Assembly: GCA_028285585.1 (NCBI GenBank)
Contig: JANQOU010000006.1
Location: 529,881 to 593,880 of the forward strand
Reading direction: 5' to 3'
Source of the DNA: Acidimicrobiia bacterium
Lineage (GTDB): Bacteria; Actinomycetota; Acidimicrobiia; Spongiisociales; ZC4RG35
Length of the DNA stretch: 64,000 nt
Shown here piece after piece: positions 53,648-62,329 of this stretch. Numbering within the stretch: the first letter of the stretch is position 1; each line of letters opens with the position of its first letter. The notes beneath the pieces were generated by a model that was given only the letters and a program-made list of their open reading frames with translations, had not been told where the DNA came from and ran no database searches. The position numbers and the translations under genes were made by a program.

Positions 53648-56600
53648 ATGACAACTGCTGCCGACAGCCAAATGCGACCGGGTTACCGCAACCCGCCCCA
53701 CTCCCGTGAGGCAGAGGAGTCGGTCCTGGGCGCGATCCTCCTGTCGGAGGACGCAGTAAACGAGGTGATGGACCGCATCCATCCCGAGGACTTCTACGTC
53801 CCGGCTCACCAAGCCATCTTCGAGTCGATGCGGGAGCTGTTCGACACCAGCCAGGCGATCGACGCGGTGACCGTCTCGGAGACCTTGCGCCGTCGTGGGG
53901 AGTTGGAGAAGGTGGGCGGTGTCCAGTATCTGACCCGTCTAGTCGACATCGTCCCGTCGACGTCCAACGTCGTCTACTACGCGGGCATCGTCGAAGACCA
54001 CGCCAAGCGCCGGGAGCTGATCAGGGCCGGGGCTTCGGTCACCGAGTACGCCTTCAACATCGACGACGAGATCTCCGCCGTCCTCGACCGGGCCGAGCAG
54101 GCCGTGCTCGGAGTGGCCGAGAAGCGGACTTCGCAGACGTTGCTCGAAGTCGGTCCTATGTTCTCCGATGTCCTCGAGCACATCGAGCTTCTCGAGCAGC
54201 AAGGGTCGGAGCTGACCGGACTGGCCACCGGCTTCGTCGATCTCGACAAGAAGCTGGCCGGTCTCCAGAAGGCGAATCTGGTCGTGATCGCGGGAAGACC
54301 GGCGATGGGGAAGTGCGTGGGGGGATCTTCCAGAGTGCTGGACCCGGAGAGCGGTGCTTTGAACCGTATTGACGAGCTCTGTGGGCAGGGCTCGGTGCTC
54401 GCCTTCGACCCGGCCGACCTCACAGTCCAGCCGGCCTCACAGTCGGACTGGCTCGACCAGGGTGTTCAGGTGACCTTCAAAGTCACCACCCGGCTGGGGC
54501 GTCACATCACGGCCACCGCCAACCATCCCTTCCGAACGTTCCACGGCTGGACGGAGCTTCAGGACCTGACCAAAGGCCAGGAGATCGCCGTGCCTGGCCG
54601 TCTCGATGTGGACTCCGAGAACGAGGAGCTATCGGATGCCGAGGTCGCCCTTCTCGCCTATCTGATTGGTGATGGGTCCGTTACCGCAAGAACACCCCTG
54701 ATTACCAACACCAACCCGGAGGTAGTCGAGGACGTGGCGCATTGGGCGGGGCAGATGGACATGCACCTGACTAACGACCCTGGAACACCTCAATACCGGA
54801 TCGTTCGCAACCGAGGTCGAACCGCGCCGAATGAGTTGACCACTCTCCTCAAGAGGCTTGGCATCCACGGGAAGACGGCTCACGACAAGTTCGTCCCGGA
54901 CGTGATTTTCCGCTCATCGGTGCGCCAGATACGGCTGTTCCTCAACCGGCTGTACGCATGTGACGGCAGCGCATGGGTCGACAGAGACAACTATCGGATC
55001 GAATACTGCACGGTGTCGGAGAGGCTGGCCGATGACGTGCAGCACCTCTTGCTCCGGTTCGGCATCGTGGCCAAGAAGCGGAGCAGGATGGTCAAGTACG
55101 GGGACGGGCGTCGTCGGGCTTTTGACATCTCGTTCCAGGATCCCGCAAACGTGGAGAGGTTCGTCGGGCACATCGGTGCCATCGGGAAGATGGAGCGGAT
55201 GGCCGACGTGCTCCAGGTCGCGTTGAACCGCACCACCAGCGCTGCGGCCTATGAGCTTCTGCCGATGGACGTCTGGGACGTGATCCTCGCCGAGAAGGGT
55301 GACATGCTCTGGGCGGAGGTGTCGGAGGCGACGGGGCGTCCCCGGAATCACAACTGGCATGTCCACAAGCGGCGGCCGTCGAAGCGCCTGACTCGTGAGA
55401 TTGCCAAGGCGATCGGGTCTGAGCGTCTGTTGCAGCTGGCCGACTCCGATGTGGTTTGGGACCCGGTGGTGTCGGTCGAGCCTGCCGGGCTCCAGCCGAC
55501 CTACGACCTGACGGTCGACCACCTGCACAACTTCGTGGCCAACGACATCGTCGTACACAACTCCAGCCTCGCGATGAATATCGCCACCAATGCAGCTGCG
55601 GCTGGTGAGCCGGTGGCCATCTTCTCGCTGGAGATGTCCAAAGAGGAGATCGTGCAACGCATCCTCTCCTCGGTGGGCAAGGTCGACTCCATGAAGCTCA
55701 GGTCGGGCCAGCTGGGGCCGCTGTGGCAGCGGGTGGTCGATGCCGCCGGCCGCATGTATCAGGCGCCGATATACATCGACGACTCACCGGTGGTGACGGT
55801 GACCGATATCCGGGCGAAGTGCCGTCGTCTCAAGAGGAAGAGGGGCCTGTCTCTGATCGTCGTCGACTACATCCAGCTGATGGAGGCGAGCGGCAACGAG
55901 AACCGCCAGCAGGAGATCGCCCAGATCTCGAGGAATCTCAAGAACCTGGCGCGTGAGTTGGAAGTGCCGATCATGGCCATGTCCCAGCTCAACCGTTCGT
56001 TGGAGTCCAGGGAGGACAAGCGCCCGAGGCTGGCCGACCTACGCGAAAGCGGCTGCCTTACGGCTGATACCAGGCTCGTGCGGGCCGACACCAACGCAGA
56101 GGTGACGCTCGGTGAGCTGATCGCCTCGGGTGAGACGAACGTGCCGGTGTGGAGTCTTGACGAGCGTTTCAGGCTCGTCGAGTCCAACCTGACTCATGCC
56201 TTCCCGAGCGGGACCAAGCCCACCTTCGAGATGACTCTGGCGTCGGGAAGGAAGATCACAGCCACAGACAACCACCCGTTCCTGACACTGGACGGCTGGA
56301 CGCCGGTAGGGGACTTGGCGGAAGGTGATCACATCGCCGCACCTCGTCTCATTCCTGAGGCAACTGGCTCCGAAGCCGCCCTGTCCAACGACGAGATTGT
56401 CCTCCTGGCACACATGCTGGGTGATGGATGTCATCTCGCTCGTCATGCGTTGCAGTACACGACCATCGATCTGGCCAACGCCGATACGGTGTCGAAATCA
56501 GCACTCGCCGCGTTTGGCATCGAGACTCGGATCAAGAGGGAGCGGACGTGGTACCAGGTCTACCTGCCGAGCCCACATCGGCTCGCCAGGGGCCGTCGTA

Positions 56601-57520
56601 ATCCTCTCGCCGAGTGGCTGGACGACCTGGGTGTTTTCGACAAGCGCTCCCATGAGCTGTTCGTTCCGGAGCCGGTCTTCACACTCGATCGTGCCGGCAT
56701 TTCCTTGTTTCTCCGTCACCTCTGGGCCACCGATGGATGCGCCTGGACCGATGGCACGAAAGTCAAGGTGTACTACGCCACTTCGAGTCAGCAGCTCGCA
56801 CTCGATGTTCAGTCGCTGCTGATTCGTCTCGACATTCGATCCAGAGTCCGACGGGTGCCGCAGGCAAATGGGCGGGACCAGTTCCATGTGGACATCTCGG
56901 GACGTGACGACATGATGACGTTTGTTGACGAAGTCGGGATCTCAGGAGCCAGGGCTGCCGACGTCGCGGAGGTACGGAGTGTCATCAGCGAAAAGGAGTC
57001 GAATCCGAACGTCGACATAATCCCAAAGAGCGTCTGGGAGCACGTCCGCTACAAGTCGATGCCGGAGGCGAACGTGACCGCACGTGAGCTTGCCCGTCGC
57101 CTGAGCATGTCCTACTGCGGTTCCGCCCTCTACAAGTCAGGTGTCAGTCGAGAGAGGATGACGCGGTTGGCCGACGCCCTGGATGACTCGTATCTCCGAT
57201 CGTTGGCCGATTCGGACGTGTTTTGGGATCGGGTCGTATCGATAGAGCCCAAAGGTCACCAGCCGGTCTTCGACGCGACTGTCGAGCACACCCACAACTT
57301 CATCGCCAACGGCCTGATCGCTCACAACTCGATCGAACAGGACGCAGACGTTGTGATGTTCATCTACCGGCATGAGTACTACCACCCGGAGGAGAGCGAG
57401 AAGAAGGGGATCGCCGAGGTGATCGTGGCGAAGCACAGGGCTGGCTCCACGGGTCCGGTGGAGATGACCTTCCAGCCGGAGTTCACTCGTTTCGCCAACC
57501 TGGGCCGCGACGTCACTTGA
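53648..57520 (+). CDS. dnaB: Replicative DNA helicase DnaB containing two inteins
   Basis: 1290 aa; removing the two inteins leaves 449 aa, normal for DnaB. N-extein 1-222 carries the DnaB-N primase-binding domain ('HSREAEESVLGAILLSEDAV') and 'LAGLQKANLVVIAGRPAMGK'. Mid extein 639-802 continues the Walker A as S-S-L-A, then 'PVAIFSLEMSKEEIVQRIL' and 'LIVVDYIQLMEASGNENRQQ' and 'MAMSQLNRSLESREDKRPRL' to RESG. C-extein 1228-1290 resumes SIEQDADVVMFIYRHEYY. Intein 1 splits the P-loop between Lys and Ser, so unspliced protein cannot bind ATP. Loads at the origin, probably through DciA. Confidence 0.97.
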   Translation: MTTAADSQMRPGYRNPPHSREAEESVLGAILLSEDAVNEVMDRIHPEDFYVPAHQAIFESMRELFDTSQAIDAVTVSETLRRRGELEKVGGVQYLTRLVDIVPSTSNVVYYAGIVEDHAKRRELIRAGASVTEYAFNIDDEISAVLDRAEQAVLGVAEKRTSQTLLEVGPMFSDVLEHIELLEQQGSELTGLATGFVDLDKKLAGLQKANLVVIAGRPAMGKCVGGSSRVLDPESGALNRIDELCGQGSVLAFDPADLTVQPASQSDWLDQGVQVTFKVTTRLGRHITATANHPFRTFHGWTELQDLTKGQEIAVPGRLDVDSENEELSDAEVALLAYLIGDGSVTARTPLITNTNPEVVEDVAHWAGQMDMHLTNDPGTPQYRIVRNRGRTAPNELTTLLKRLGIHGKTAHDKFVPDVIFRSSVRQIRLFLNRLYACDGSAWVDRDNYRIEYCTVSERLADDVQHLLLRFGIVAKKRSRMVKYGDGRRRAFDISFQDPANVERFVGHIGAIGKMERMADVLQVALNRTTSAAAYELLPMDVWDVILAEKGDMLWAEVSEATGRPRNHNWHVHKRRPSKRLTREIAKAIGSERLLQLADSDVVWDPVVSVEPAGLQPTYDLTVDHLHNFVANDIVVHNSSLAMNIATNAAAAGEPVAIFSLEMSKEEIVQRILSSVGKVDSMKLRSGQLGPLWQRVVDAAGRMYQAPIYIDDSPVVTVTDIRAKCRRLKRKRGLSLIVVDYIQLMEASGNENRQQEIAQISRNLKNLARELEVPIMAMSQLNRSLESREDKRPRLADLRESGCLTADTRLVRADTNAEVTLGELIASGETNVPVWSLDERFRLVESNLTHAFPSGTKPTFEMTLASGRKITATDNHPFLTLDGWTPVGDLAEGDHIAAPRLIPEATGSEAALSNDEIVLLAHMLGDGCHLARHALQYTTIDLANADTVSKSALAAFGIETRIKRERTWYQVYLPSPHRLARGRRNPLAEWLDDLGVFDKRSHELFVPEPVFTLDRAGISLFLRHLWATDGCAWTDGTKVKVYYATSSQQLALDVQSLLIRLDIRSRVRRVPQANGRDQFHVDISGRDDMMTFVDEVGISGARAADVAEVRSVISEKESNPNVDIIPKSVWEHVRYKSMPEANVTARELARRLSMSYCGSALYKSGVSRERMTRLADALDDSYLRSLADSDVFWDRVVSIEPKGHQPVFDATVEHTHNFIANGLIAHNSIEQDADVVMFIYRHEYYHPEESEKKGIAEVIVAKHRAGSTGPVEMTFQPEFTRFANLGRDVT
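54314..55561 (+). other. Intein 1 of DnaB (416 aa, P-loop insertion)
   Basis: Starts with Cys ('CVGGSSRVLD', block A) and ends 'FVANDIVVHN', followed by Ser as +1 residue. Block B 'RHITATANHPF' has the conserved T-x-x-H. LAGLIDADG-type endonuclease motifs: 'LLAYLIGDGSVTAR' and 'LNRLYACDGSAW'. Autocatalytic splicing is expected, and the endonuclease should home into intein-free dnaB alleles at the Walker A sequence. Confidence 0.95.
56054..57328 (+). other. Intein 2 of DnaB (425 aa, RESG/SIEQ site)
   Basis: Starts 'CLTADTRLVRADT' after RESG and ends 'FIANGLIAHN' before SIEQDAD. This is the insertion point of the well-known Synechocystis DnaB intein. Block B 'RKITATDNHPFLT'; endonuclease motifs 'LLAHMLGDGCH' and 'LRHLWATDGCAW'. 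The stretch before the end ('SLADSDVFWDRVVSIEP') resembles 'QLADSDVVWDPVVSVEP' in intein 1, so the two inteins are related. Confidence 0.95.
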
Positions 57521-57566
57521 CGGTGGCTCAGGCAAGTTCTGGACTAGATCGAAGCATTAAACGACG

Positions 57567-57590
57567 AGCGGCAGCCATGTGGCTGCCGCT
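57567..57590 (+). terminator. Strong stem-loop after dnaB
   Basis: AGCGGCAGCCA and TGGCTGCCGCT are fully complementary around a 2-nt centre (57567-57590). What follows is GGAGGGGTTTG, so the T-run is weak. GAAGCC/GGCTTC forms a second small stem near 57618. The rest of the gap to dcd (57591-57742) shows no gene. Confidence 0.5.
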
Positions 57591-57742
57591 GGAGGGGTTT
57601 GTCACTTGCCCGTGAAGCCGGTCAGGCTTCAAGAGGGGGACTCTTTGGGTAATGACTCCCTTGTCATGTTCGCAAGGTTTTTGACAAAGGCCACCCCTGA
57701 GGCCCGTCCAATTCGAATCTGCGCAGGCGCGCTAGTTATTGG

Positions 57743-58309
57743 TCAGGAACCGGGGAAGTCGCGATGCGAGCGGCTCGCCGTTGGGCCCGACTGGCCCTGA
57801 TACTTGGAGCCCAGCTCCGGTGAGCCGTAGGGGAACTCGGCCGGGGTAGTCATCTGATAGAAGCTGATCTGGCCGATCTTCATGCCCGGGTAGATGGCGA
57901 TGGGCAGTGTGGCCACGTTGGAGAGCTCGAGGGTGATGTGACCTTCGAACCCCGGGTCGATGAAGCCCGCGGTGGAGTGGATGAGGAGACCGAGTCGTCC
58001 CAGTGAGGACTTCCCCTCCAGCCTGGCGACGACGTCATCACCGAGCTTGACCCGCTCCAGGGTGGAACCGAGGACAAACTCACCCGGATGCAGCATGAAC
58101 GCCTCGTCGCCCACTTCGATGAGTTGGGTCAGGTCCTCCTGTGGTGCCCGCGGGTCGATCTCGGAGTAGCGATGGTTGACGAAGACACGGAACCCGTCAC
58201 TGACTCGAAGATCCACCGAGCTTGGCTGCACGTAGGAAGGCTCGTAGGGATCGATGACGATCGAGCCCGACTCGACGGCCTCTCTGATAGAACGGTCCGA
58301 AAAGATCAC
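57743..58309 (-). CDS. dcd: dCTP deaminase
   Basis: 188 aa from a GTG. '[17 protein letters not shown]', '[20 protein letters not shown]', '[20 protein letters not shown]' and '[13 protein letters not shown]' are Dcd/dUTPase-fold motifs; catalytic Glu is in 'GHITLELSN'. The C-terminal '[14 protein letters not shown]' is the usual Dcd tail. Makes dUTP (or dUMP if bifunctional) from dCTP for dTTP synthesis. The dispersed hairpin repeat lies right upstream of its start. Confidence 0.95.
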   Translation of the reverse strand: MIFSDRSIREAVESGSIVIDPYEPSYVQPSSVDLRVSDGFRVFVNHRYSEIDPRAPQEDLTQLIEVGDEAFMLHPGEFVLGSTLERVKLGDDVVARLEGKSSLGRLGLLIHSTAGFIDPGFEGHITLELSNVATLPIAIYPGMKIGQISFYQMTTPAEFPYGSPELGSKYQGQSGPTASRSHRDFPGS

Positions 58310-58318
58310 AATCCCGCG

Positions 58319-58365
58319 ACCTCAGGTAATAACGCCCATATACGGGCGAAATCGCCTCAGCTTGG
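58319..58365. repeat. Third copy of the dispersed hairpin repeat, upstream of dcd
   Basis: ACCTCAGGTAATAACG matches the copies at 18.1 kb exactly. The hairpin is now CGCCC (58333-58337), loop ATATAC, GGGCG (58344-58348) in place of CGACC/GGTCG. This A-T to C-G change keeps base pairing. The tail ATCGCCTCAGCTTGG parallels ATGGCCTCAAGTTGG. Ten bases from the dcd start. Confidence 0.7.
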
Positions 58366-58389
58366 GACGGGAGTTGTGGTCTTTTCGCA

Positions 58390-58463
58390 TGGAGCGGGTG
58401 ACGGGAATCGAACCCGCGTCTTGAGCTTGGGAAGCTCACGTTCTGCCATTGAACTACACCCGC
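58390..58463 (-). tRNA. tRNA-Gly (anticodon CCC)
   Basis: Read leftward from 58463: 7-bp acceptor stem GCGGGTG/CACCCGC, D arm GTTC-GAAC, anticodon stem TGAGC/GCTCA with loop TTCCCAA (anticodon CCC), T loop TTCGATT, discriminator T and encoded CCA at 58392-58390. Closely resembles E. coli tRNA-Gly(CCC). Confidence 0.97.
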
Positions 58464-58505
58464 GAGGAGGGCCAGAGTAGTGGGCGGGATGCGGGTAGGG
58501 CCAAG

Positions 58506-58721
58506 CTAGGTGAACAGGGTGACCGCGCCCCAGACGGCCAGCACGACACCCACCACCATGAGGAACCTGACCCGTCCTGGCCGGTAGGTGGCACCCTCCA
58601 CGTCCTTTGGTGACTCACCTTGGCGGTTCTTCCACCAGGCAAGCCCATTGCCGATCAGCAACGCCATACCCAGGGCGAGTATCAGCTCGGGAAGCAGGTT
58701 GTCGAAGTCGAGCAGGTCCAC
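58506..58721 (-). CDS. Small two-pass membrane protein
   Basis: 71 aa. Two hydrophobic stretches ('LLPELILALGMALLIGNGLA' and 'FLMVVGVVLAVWGAVTLF') separated by a polar loop ('KNRQGESPKDVEGATYRPGR'). No family recognised. Divergent from thrB. Confidence 0.55.
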   Translation of the reverse strand: MDLLDFDNLLPELILALGMALLIGNGLAWWKNRQGESPKDVEGATYRPGRVRFLMVVGVVLAVWGAVTLFT

Positions 58722-58757
58722 AACCGAAGGGACGCTAATGGTGAATAGGCTCTTGAC

Positions 58758-59606
58758 GTGAACCAGGTGGTCTCTGCTTCCGCGCCGGCGACAACGGCGA
58801 ACCTCGGCCCCGGCTATGACGTCATCGCTCTTGCCGTCGGGCTTCGTTGTCAGGTCAAGGCTGTGCCCGCCGACGAGTGGTCAGTTCGTCATCTCAGCGA
58901 GCATCAGCCGTCAGCGGGTGAGGGTGACGGTGTGCTGGTCGCTGCGCAGCGAGCCGTTGGTGACCGGCCCCTGGCTTTGACCGTTGAGACTCAGATTCCG
59001 ATGGGTCGTGGCCTTGGCTCGTCGGCGGCTGCTTTTGTGGCCGGGACCGCTGCGGCGTTGAGAGCGGTGGGCGATGATGCCGCACCAGATCGTGTCTTCA
59101 GGCTGGCCGCCGAGATGGAGGGCCATGAAGACCAGGTCGGTGCCGCCGTCTATGGAGGGCTGGTTCTTGTACCTGCGGAGGGTCTTCCGATGAGGCTTCC
59201 GATGCACCCCTCACTTCGTGTCCTGGTCGCTATCCCGGAGACGAAGCTGCCCACAGCTCAGGCAAGGGCTGTGATTCCAACTGAGCACGAGCACGATGTC
59301 GTGTTGCGCAGCCTCTCCCGCGTATCGGCCCTGACCGCCGGTCTGATCAGCGGTGATCCCCAACTACTCGCTGCCGCGCACGGAGACGAGATCCACGAGT
59401 CACGCCGCGCTGAGCTGAGCCCAGAGGTGGAGGTCATGAAAGACGTGGCGAGGGGAGCAGGGGCTTTCCATGCGGCCCGATCCGGTGCCGGGCCTTCGGT
59501 GGTTGCCCTCACCTCCGTCGACACTGCCGGTGATGTCGCTTCAGCACTGGCGGCAGCAGGCGCGACGGTGGTCAACGAGCCGATGGACACAACGGGGTTG
59601 ATCTAG
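58758..59606 (+). CDS. thrB: Homoserine kinase
   Basis: 282 aa from a GTG. GHMP kinase: 'ATTANLGPGYDVIALAVGL' motif 1, 'PMGRGLGSSAAAFVAGTAAA' motif 2 (P-loop) and 'GAGPSVVALTSVDTAGDVAS' motif 3. Phosphorylates L-homoserine in threonine synthesis. Neighbours thrA/thrC are not adjacent, which is unusual for actinobacteria. A few bases separate it from the convergent sensor gene. Confidence 0.9.
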   Translation: MNQVVSASAPATTANLGPGYDVIALAVGLRCQVKAVPADEWSVRHLSEHQPSAGEGDGVLVAAQRAVGDRPLALTVETQIPMGRGLGSSAAAFVAGTAAALRAVGDDAAPDRVFRLAAEMEGHEDQVGAAVYGGLVLVPAEGLPMRLPMHPSLRVLVAIPETKLPTAQARAVIPTEHEHDVVLRSLSRVSALTAGLISGDPQLLAAAHGDEIHESRRAELSPEVEVMKDVARGAGAFHAARSGAGPSVVALTSVDTAGDVASALAAAGATVVNEPMDTTGLI

Positions 59607-59636
59607 GCGGCGGATGACGGTCGATTTCGTCTCTGG

Positions 59637-61373
59637 CTACCCGGCCGCAAGTGGGAAGTGTCCCGACGGGAAGGCGTCTTCGATGAGGATTCTCTGACTC
59701 GGATCGGACACGCGTATCAGCTCGATGTCGATCCTGTCGGTGTCGACTCTTTCGAATAGGGCAACCCAGTCGCCGTCGGCCGACCAGGTGGCCAGCGGCG
59801 TTCTGCCTGAGAAACTGGCGATCGTCTGGGTTGTCCCATCGTTGAGGTTGATAGCAACCAAGGATGACTCCAGAGGTTTTCCGTTTACGTCGAGCGACAA
59901 CCCCAAGCTGACCAGAAGTGTCGAGTCGTCAGGAGACACCGTTTGGAGTGGCATTGCACCGCTAGGGATCATCGGTCCGCCGACGGGGAGCCAGACGCCT
60001 TCTGCAAGGGGCTTGATCACTAGGAGTCGCTCGCCGCTTTGCTCGTCTACCAGGAAGAGGTCATTGCCTAGCTTCGCATCGCATTCGACGTCATCGAGCA
60101 AGCACCCAATGACGACCACCGAGTCTCCAGTCGCGGCGATGGCTTCTCCTGGCCCTATCTCTGTCAACGCACCGCCGGTGTCAAGGCGCAACACACGCTT
60201 GTTGACCGGGCTAAGCACGTCCTCTTCGCCAAAACTTGTTGTGTCATACGTGTTGAGGATGAGGGCGTCGCCAGCCGATGCGACAGGGAAGGCGTTTGGG
60301 TCCAGTTCTCGAAACGGAAACTGGTCGCCGTTTTGGATGTCAACGAGCTCCAGATAGGTGGCGTTGACAGCTACTCCGCTGACATGTCCGGGTTGCACCA
60401 CCCAGGCCCTAGTTCCATCTGCCAAAGGCACTACTCGTAGAGCGGGGGCAATCCCGTCCAGCTCACGCGGGATCGGTTCGATGACGCTGTCCTCATACGA
60501 AAGGTCGTTTTCGAACAACCATGCGACTCCGTTGGTCCAAACAAGCAAGTCTCGGGTCGAGGTCATGACTGCGCCGTCGGTTGCGTCGGCGGGCAGTGCG
60601 TGAAAACCGGGTGGGTACTCGGTGAGTGTCCCTGTCTCCAGGTCGATGACGGCGATGCTTGGGTTGTTCGGCCGTATCGCCACGATCTTCAGTGGAACTC
60701 CTGGATTCGTAGCCAAACTCGATACGAGTGGGGGAGGTCGGTTTACCCGCGTCGTGACTGGTGAGGTTGACGTTGTGGAAGTTGCTTCCTCGAGGCAACC
60801 GGAAGTCTGGGGCCGAATCTCCCACACGAGCCATGCCCCCTTCGATTGACGGAAGACTCCAGCCCCCGACTCCCGTCCAGTGTTCCCTTCGATGTAGTAA
60901 CAAACCAACGGCTGATCTGTCGATCCGAAGACTTCGTCACCAATGGAGATCCGGCTCACATCTCCTACAGAGGAGAGAGACTCATACAGGCCTGGGAAGT
61001 TGAACTCTGCGTCAGGGTGGGCCATACCAACTGCTTCGGCGGTGTTTCCTGCGATCACCAAGTCCCACCAGGTAGAAAGTTGTCTGGCTGCACTTGCGCT
61101 GTCGAACTCCCGTGAAGCCGCGCCAACGGTGCCGGTTGGTCCTGGTGTTGGACCTTCCTCAGGCGAGGTGAAGACCACTACCAGTCCGAATAGCAATGTC
61201 ACCAGGCACGCTGTCGCCAGCCCGACCACCCATCCGAGCCGGTGGCGGAGTCGAGGTGGCGAAGCGGTCACGTCGGCGGCCACAATGTCGTGCCATTGCG
61301 GTCCCTCCGGCACCTCTTCGACAAGAGGAGCCAAACCTGTGCGAACAAGACGGGCGTAGCGTTCGTCACTCAT
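59637..61373 (-). CDS. Membrane protein with outer propeller-like domain, probable anti-sigma/sensor partner of the ECF sigma factor
   Basis: 578 aa from ATG 61373, overlapping the sigma-factor end by 8 bp. The cytoplasmic N-terminus ('DERYARLVRTGLAPLVEEVP') is short, the membrane segment is 'WVVGLATACLVTLLFGLVVV', and about 500 residues face outside. The outer part first has a small NTF2-like or DUF4878-like stretch ('DLVIAGNTAEAVGMAHPDA'), then repeats resembling TolB/WD blades ('ASFSGRTPLATWSADGDWVA'). Coupling to a sigma gene suggests it senses an external signal. Confidence 0.7.
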   Translation of the reverse strand: MSDERYARLVRTGLAPLVEEVPEGPQWHDIVAADVTASPPRLRHRLGWVVGLATACLVTLLFGLVVVFTSPEEGPTPGPTGTVGAASREFDSASAARQLSTWWDLVIAGNTAEAVGMAHPDAEFNFPGLYESLSSVGDVSRISIGDEVFGSTDQPLVCYYIEGNTGRESGAGVFRQSKGAWLVWEIRPQTSGCLEEATSTTSTSPVTTRVNRPPPLVSSLATNPGVPLKIVAIRPNNPSIAVIDLETGTLTEYPPGFHALPADATDGAVMTSTRDLLVWTNGVAWLFENDLSYEDSVIEPIPRELDGIAPALRVVPLADGTRAWVVQPGHVSGVAVNATYLELVDIQNGDQFPFRELDPNAFPVASAGDALILNTYDTTSFGEEDVLSPVNKRVLRLDTGGALTEIGPGEAIAATGDSVVVIGCLLDDVECDAKLGNDLFLVDEQSGERLLVIKPLAEGVWLPVGGPMIPSGAMPLQTVSPDDSTLLVSLGLSLDVNGKPLESSLVAINLNDGTTQTIASFSGRTPLATWSADGDWVALFERVDTDRIDIELIRVSDPSQRILIEDAFPSGHFPLAAG

Positions 61374-61824
61374 CGAGGTGCTTTCGTAACTTGCTTCGTG
61401 CCAGGTGCAGATAGCGGCGCAGCGTCGCCGGTCTGACACCCAAGAGCTTGGCGGCCTCCGACGGAGAAAGATCTTCCCAGTAGACCAAGAACACAGCGGC
61501 GCGTTGCTGAGGCGGCAGCGTGGCCACCGTGTCGGTCACGCCCGGATCTGAGACTTCGGTGTGCTCCTGAGGAAAGGGTATGGCGCGGAGGCGGGCGACT
61601 GCCTTCTGTTCTCGATCCAACCTTCGTCCTCGCGACCTTGCCCGGTTCAACAGAGCTTGCATCAGATATGCCTTTGGATTTTCGAGAGACGACAGTGGGC
61701 GACGCTGAATTGCGGCCACGATCACTTCCGAAACCAGGTCAGCTGCGTCGTTCGGACCGACCAATGACGAGGCAAATCTCATCAGCGGAGCCCGCAGTTC
61801 CTCGTAGACATCCCGATCCTTCAC
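61366..61824 (-). CDS. ECF-type RNA polymerase sigma factor
   Basis: 152 aa. Sigma2 part 'LMRFASSLVGPNDAADLVSE' and 'PKAYLMQALLNRARSRGRRL'; sigma4 part 'LPPQQRAAVFLVYWEDLSPS' and 'EAAKLLGVRPATLRRYLHLA'. Closest in feel to SigE/SigK-like ECFs of the 'LPPRQRAxxxLRY' type. Translationally coupled to the membrane protein downstream, which likely controls it. Confidence 0.87.
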   Translation of the reverse strand: MKDRDVYEELRAPLMRFASSLVGPNDAADLVSEVIVAAIQRRPLSSLENPKAYLMQALLNRARSRGRRLDREQKAVARLRAIPFPQEHTEVSDPGVTDTVATLPPQQRAAVFLVYWEDLSPSEAAKLLGVRPATLRRYLHLARSKLRKHLDE

Positions 61825-62329
61825 ATCGTCTCCAAAGAGTGAAACGTCGACCGCTTCGATAGCGTTGCACCAATCTGCGGCCCTGCAGGTTCACCCGCCA
61901 CTTGTCATGCTGAAAACCGAGGTTGGCGAACCAGCTTCTAATGGCGCGTCCCCAACTTGGTTTGACGGATAGGAGGTAAGGGGTCACGAAATGCAACAAC
62001 CGGGCCGCTGGCTGTCGGGGGGCCGCGAGTCGGGGCGCAGAGCCGGTTTCTCCATCCCACTGCTGGTCGCCGAGGTCCCCGTATTCCCGTGGCAAATCTG
62101 CCTACGCCCTCTCTCCCGCAATGAACGCAGATGAACCAGGCCGCGATTCGCCGCTACGGGAGTCGGCGGGCGGTTGGCATGCTGCTTGACCTGCACAGTG
62201 ACCTGAACCCTGTGCTGTAGCAGCTATGTAGTGGTACCCGCTATGAACGCAACTCGGAGCTCTCTGCAGGGCTACGTTGAGCGCGCTGATAGGCCGCCAC
62301 AACTTCGCTAGCTAGGTATTCTGCTCCTC
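61825..62329. other. 505-bp region without a supported gene
   Basis: Short frames occur on both strands but have no recognisable domains, starts or ribosome sites. TAGGTA at 62313-62318 could be a -10 element giving a leaderless mRNA for the gene at 62330. The region marks the change from housekeeping to accessory-like content. Confidence 0.4.

Noticed and set aside
53648..57520. DnaB as a fused or tandemly duplicated protein because of its 1290-aa length
   Set aside because: Excess length is fully explained by two inteins with intact Hint blocks; extein sum is 449 aa.
57579..57800. 73-codon frame after dnaB
   Set aside because: Begins within the stem-loop and overlaps the dcd 3' end; no conserved features.
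61739..62095. 118-codon minus-strand frame upstream of the ECF sigma gene
   Set aside because: Overlaps the sigma-factor coding start and looks like random Arg-rich translation.
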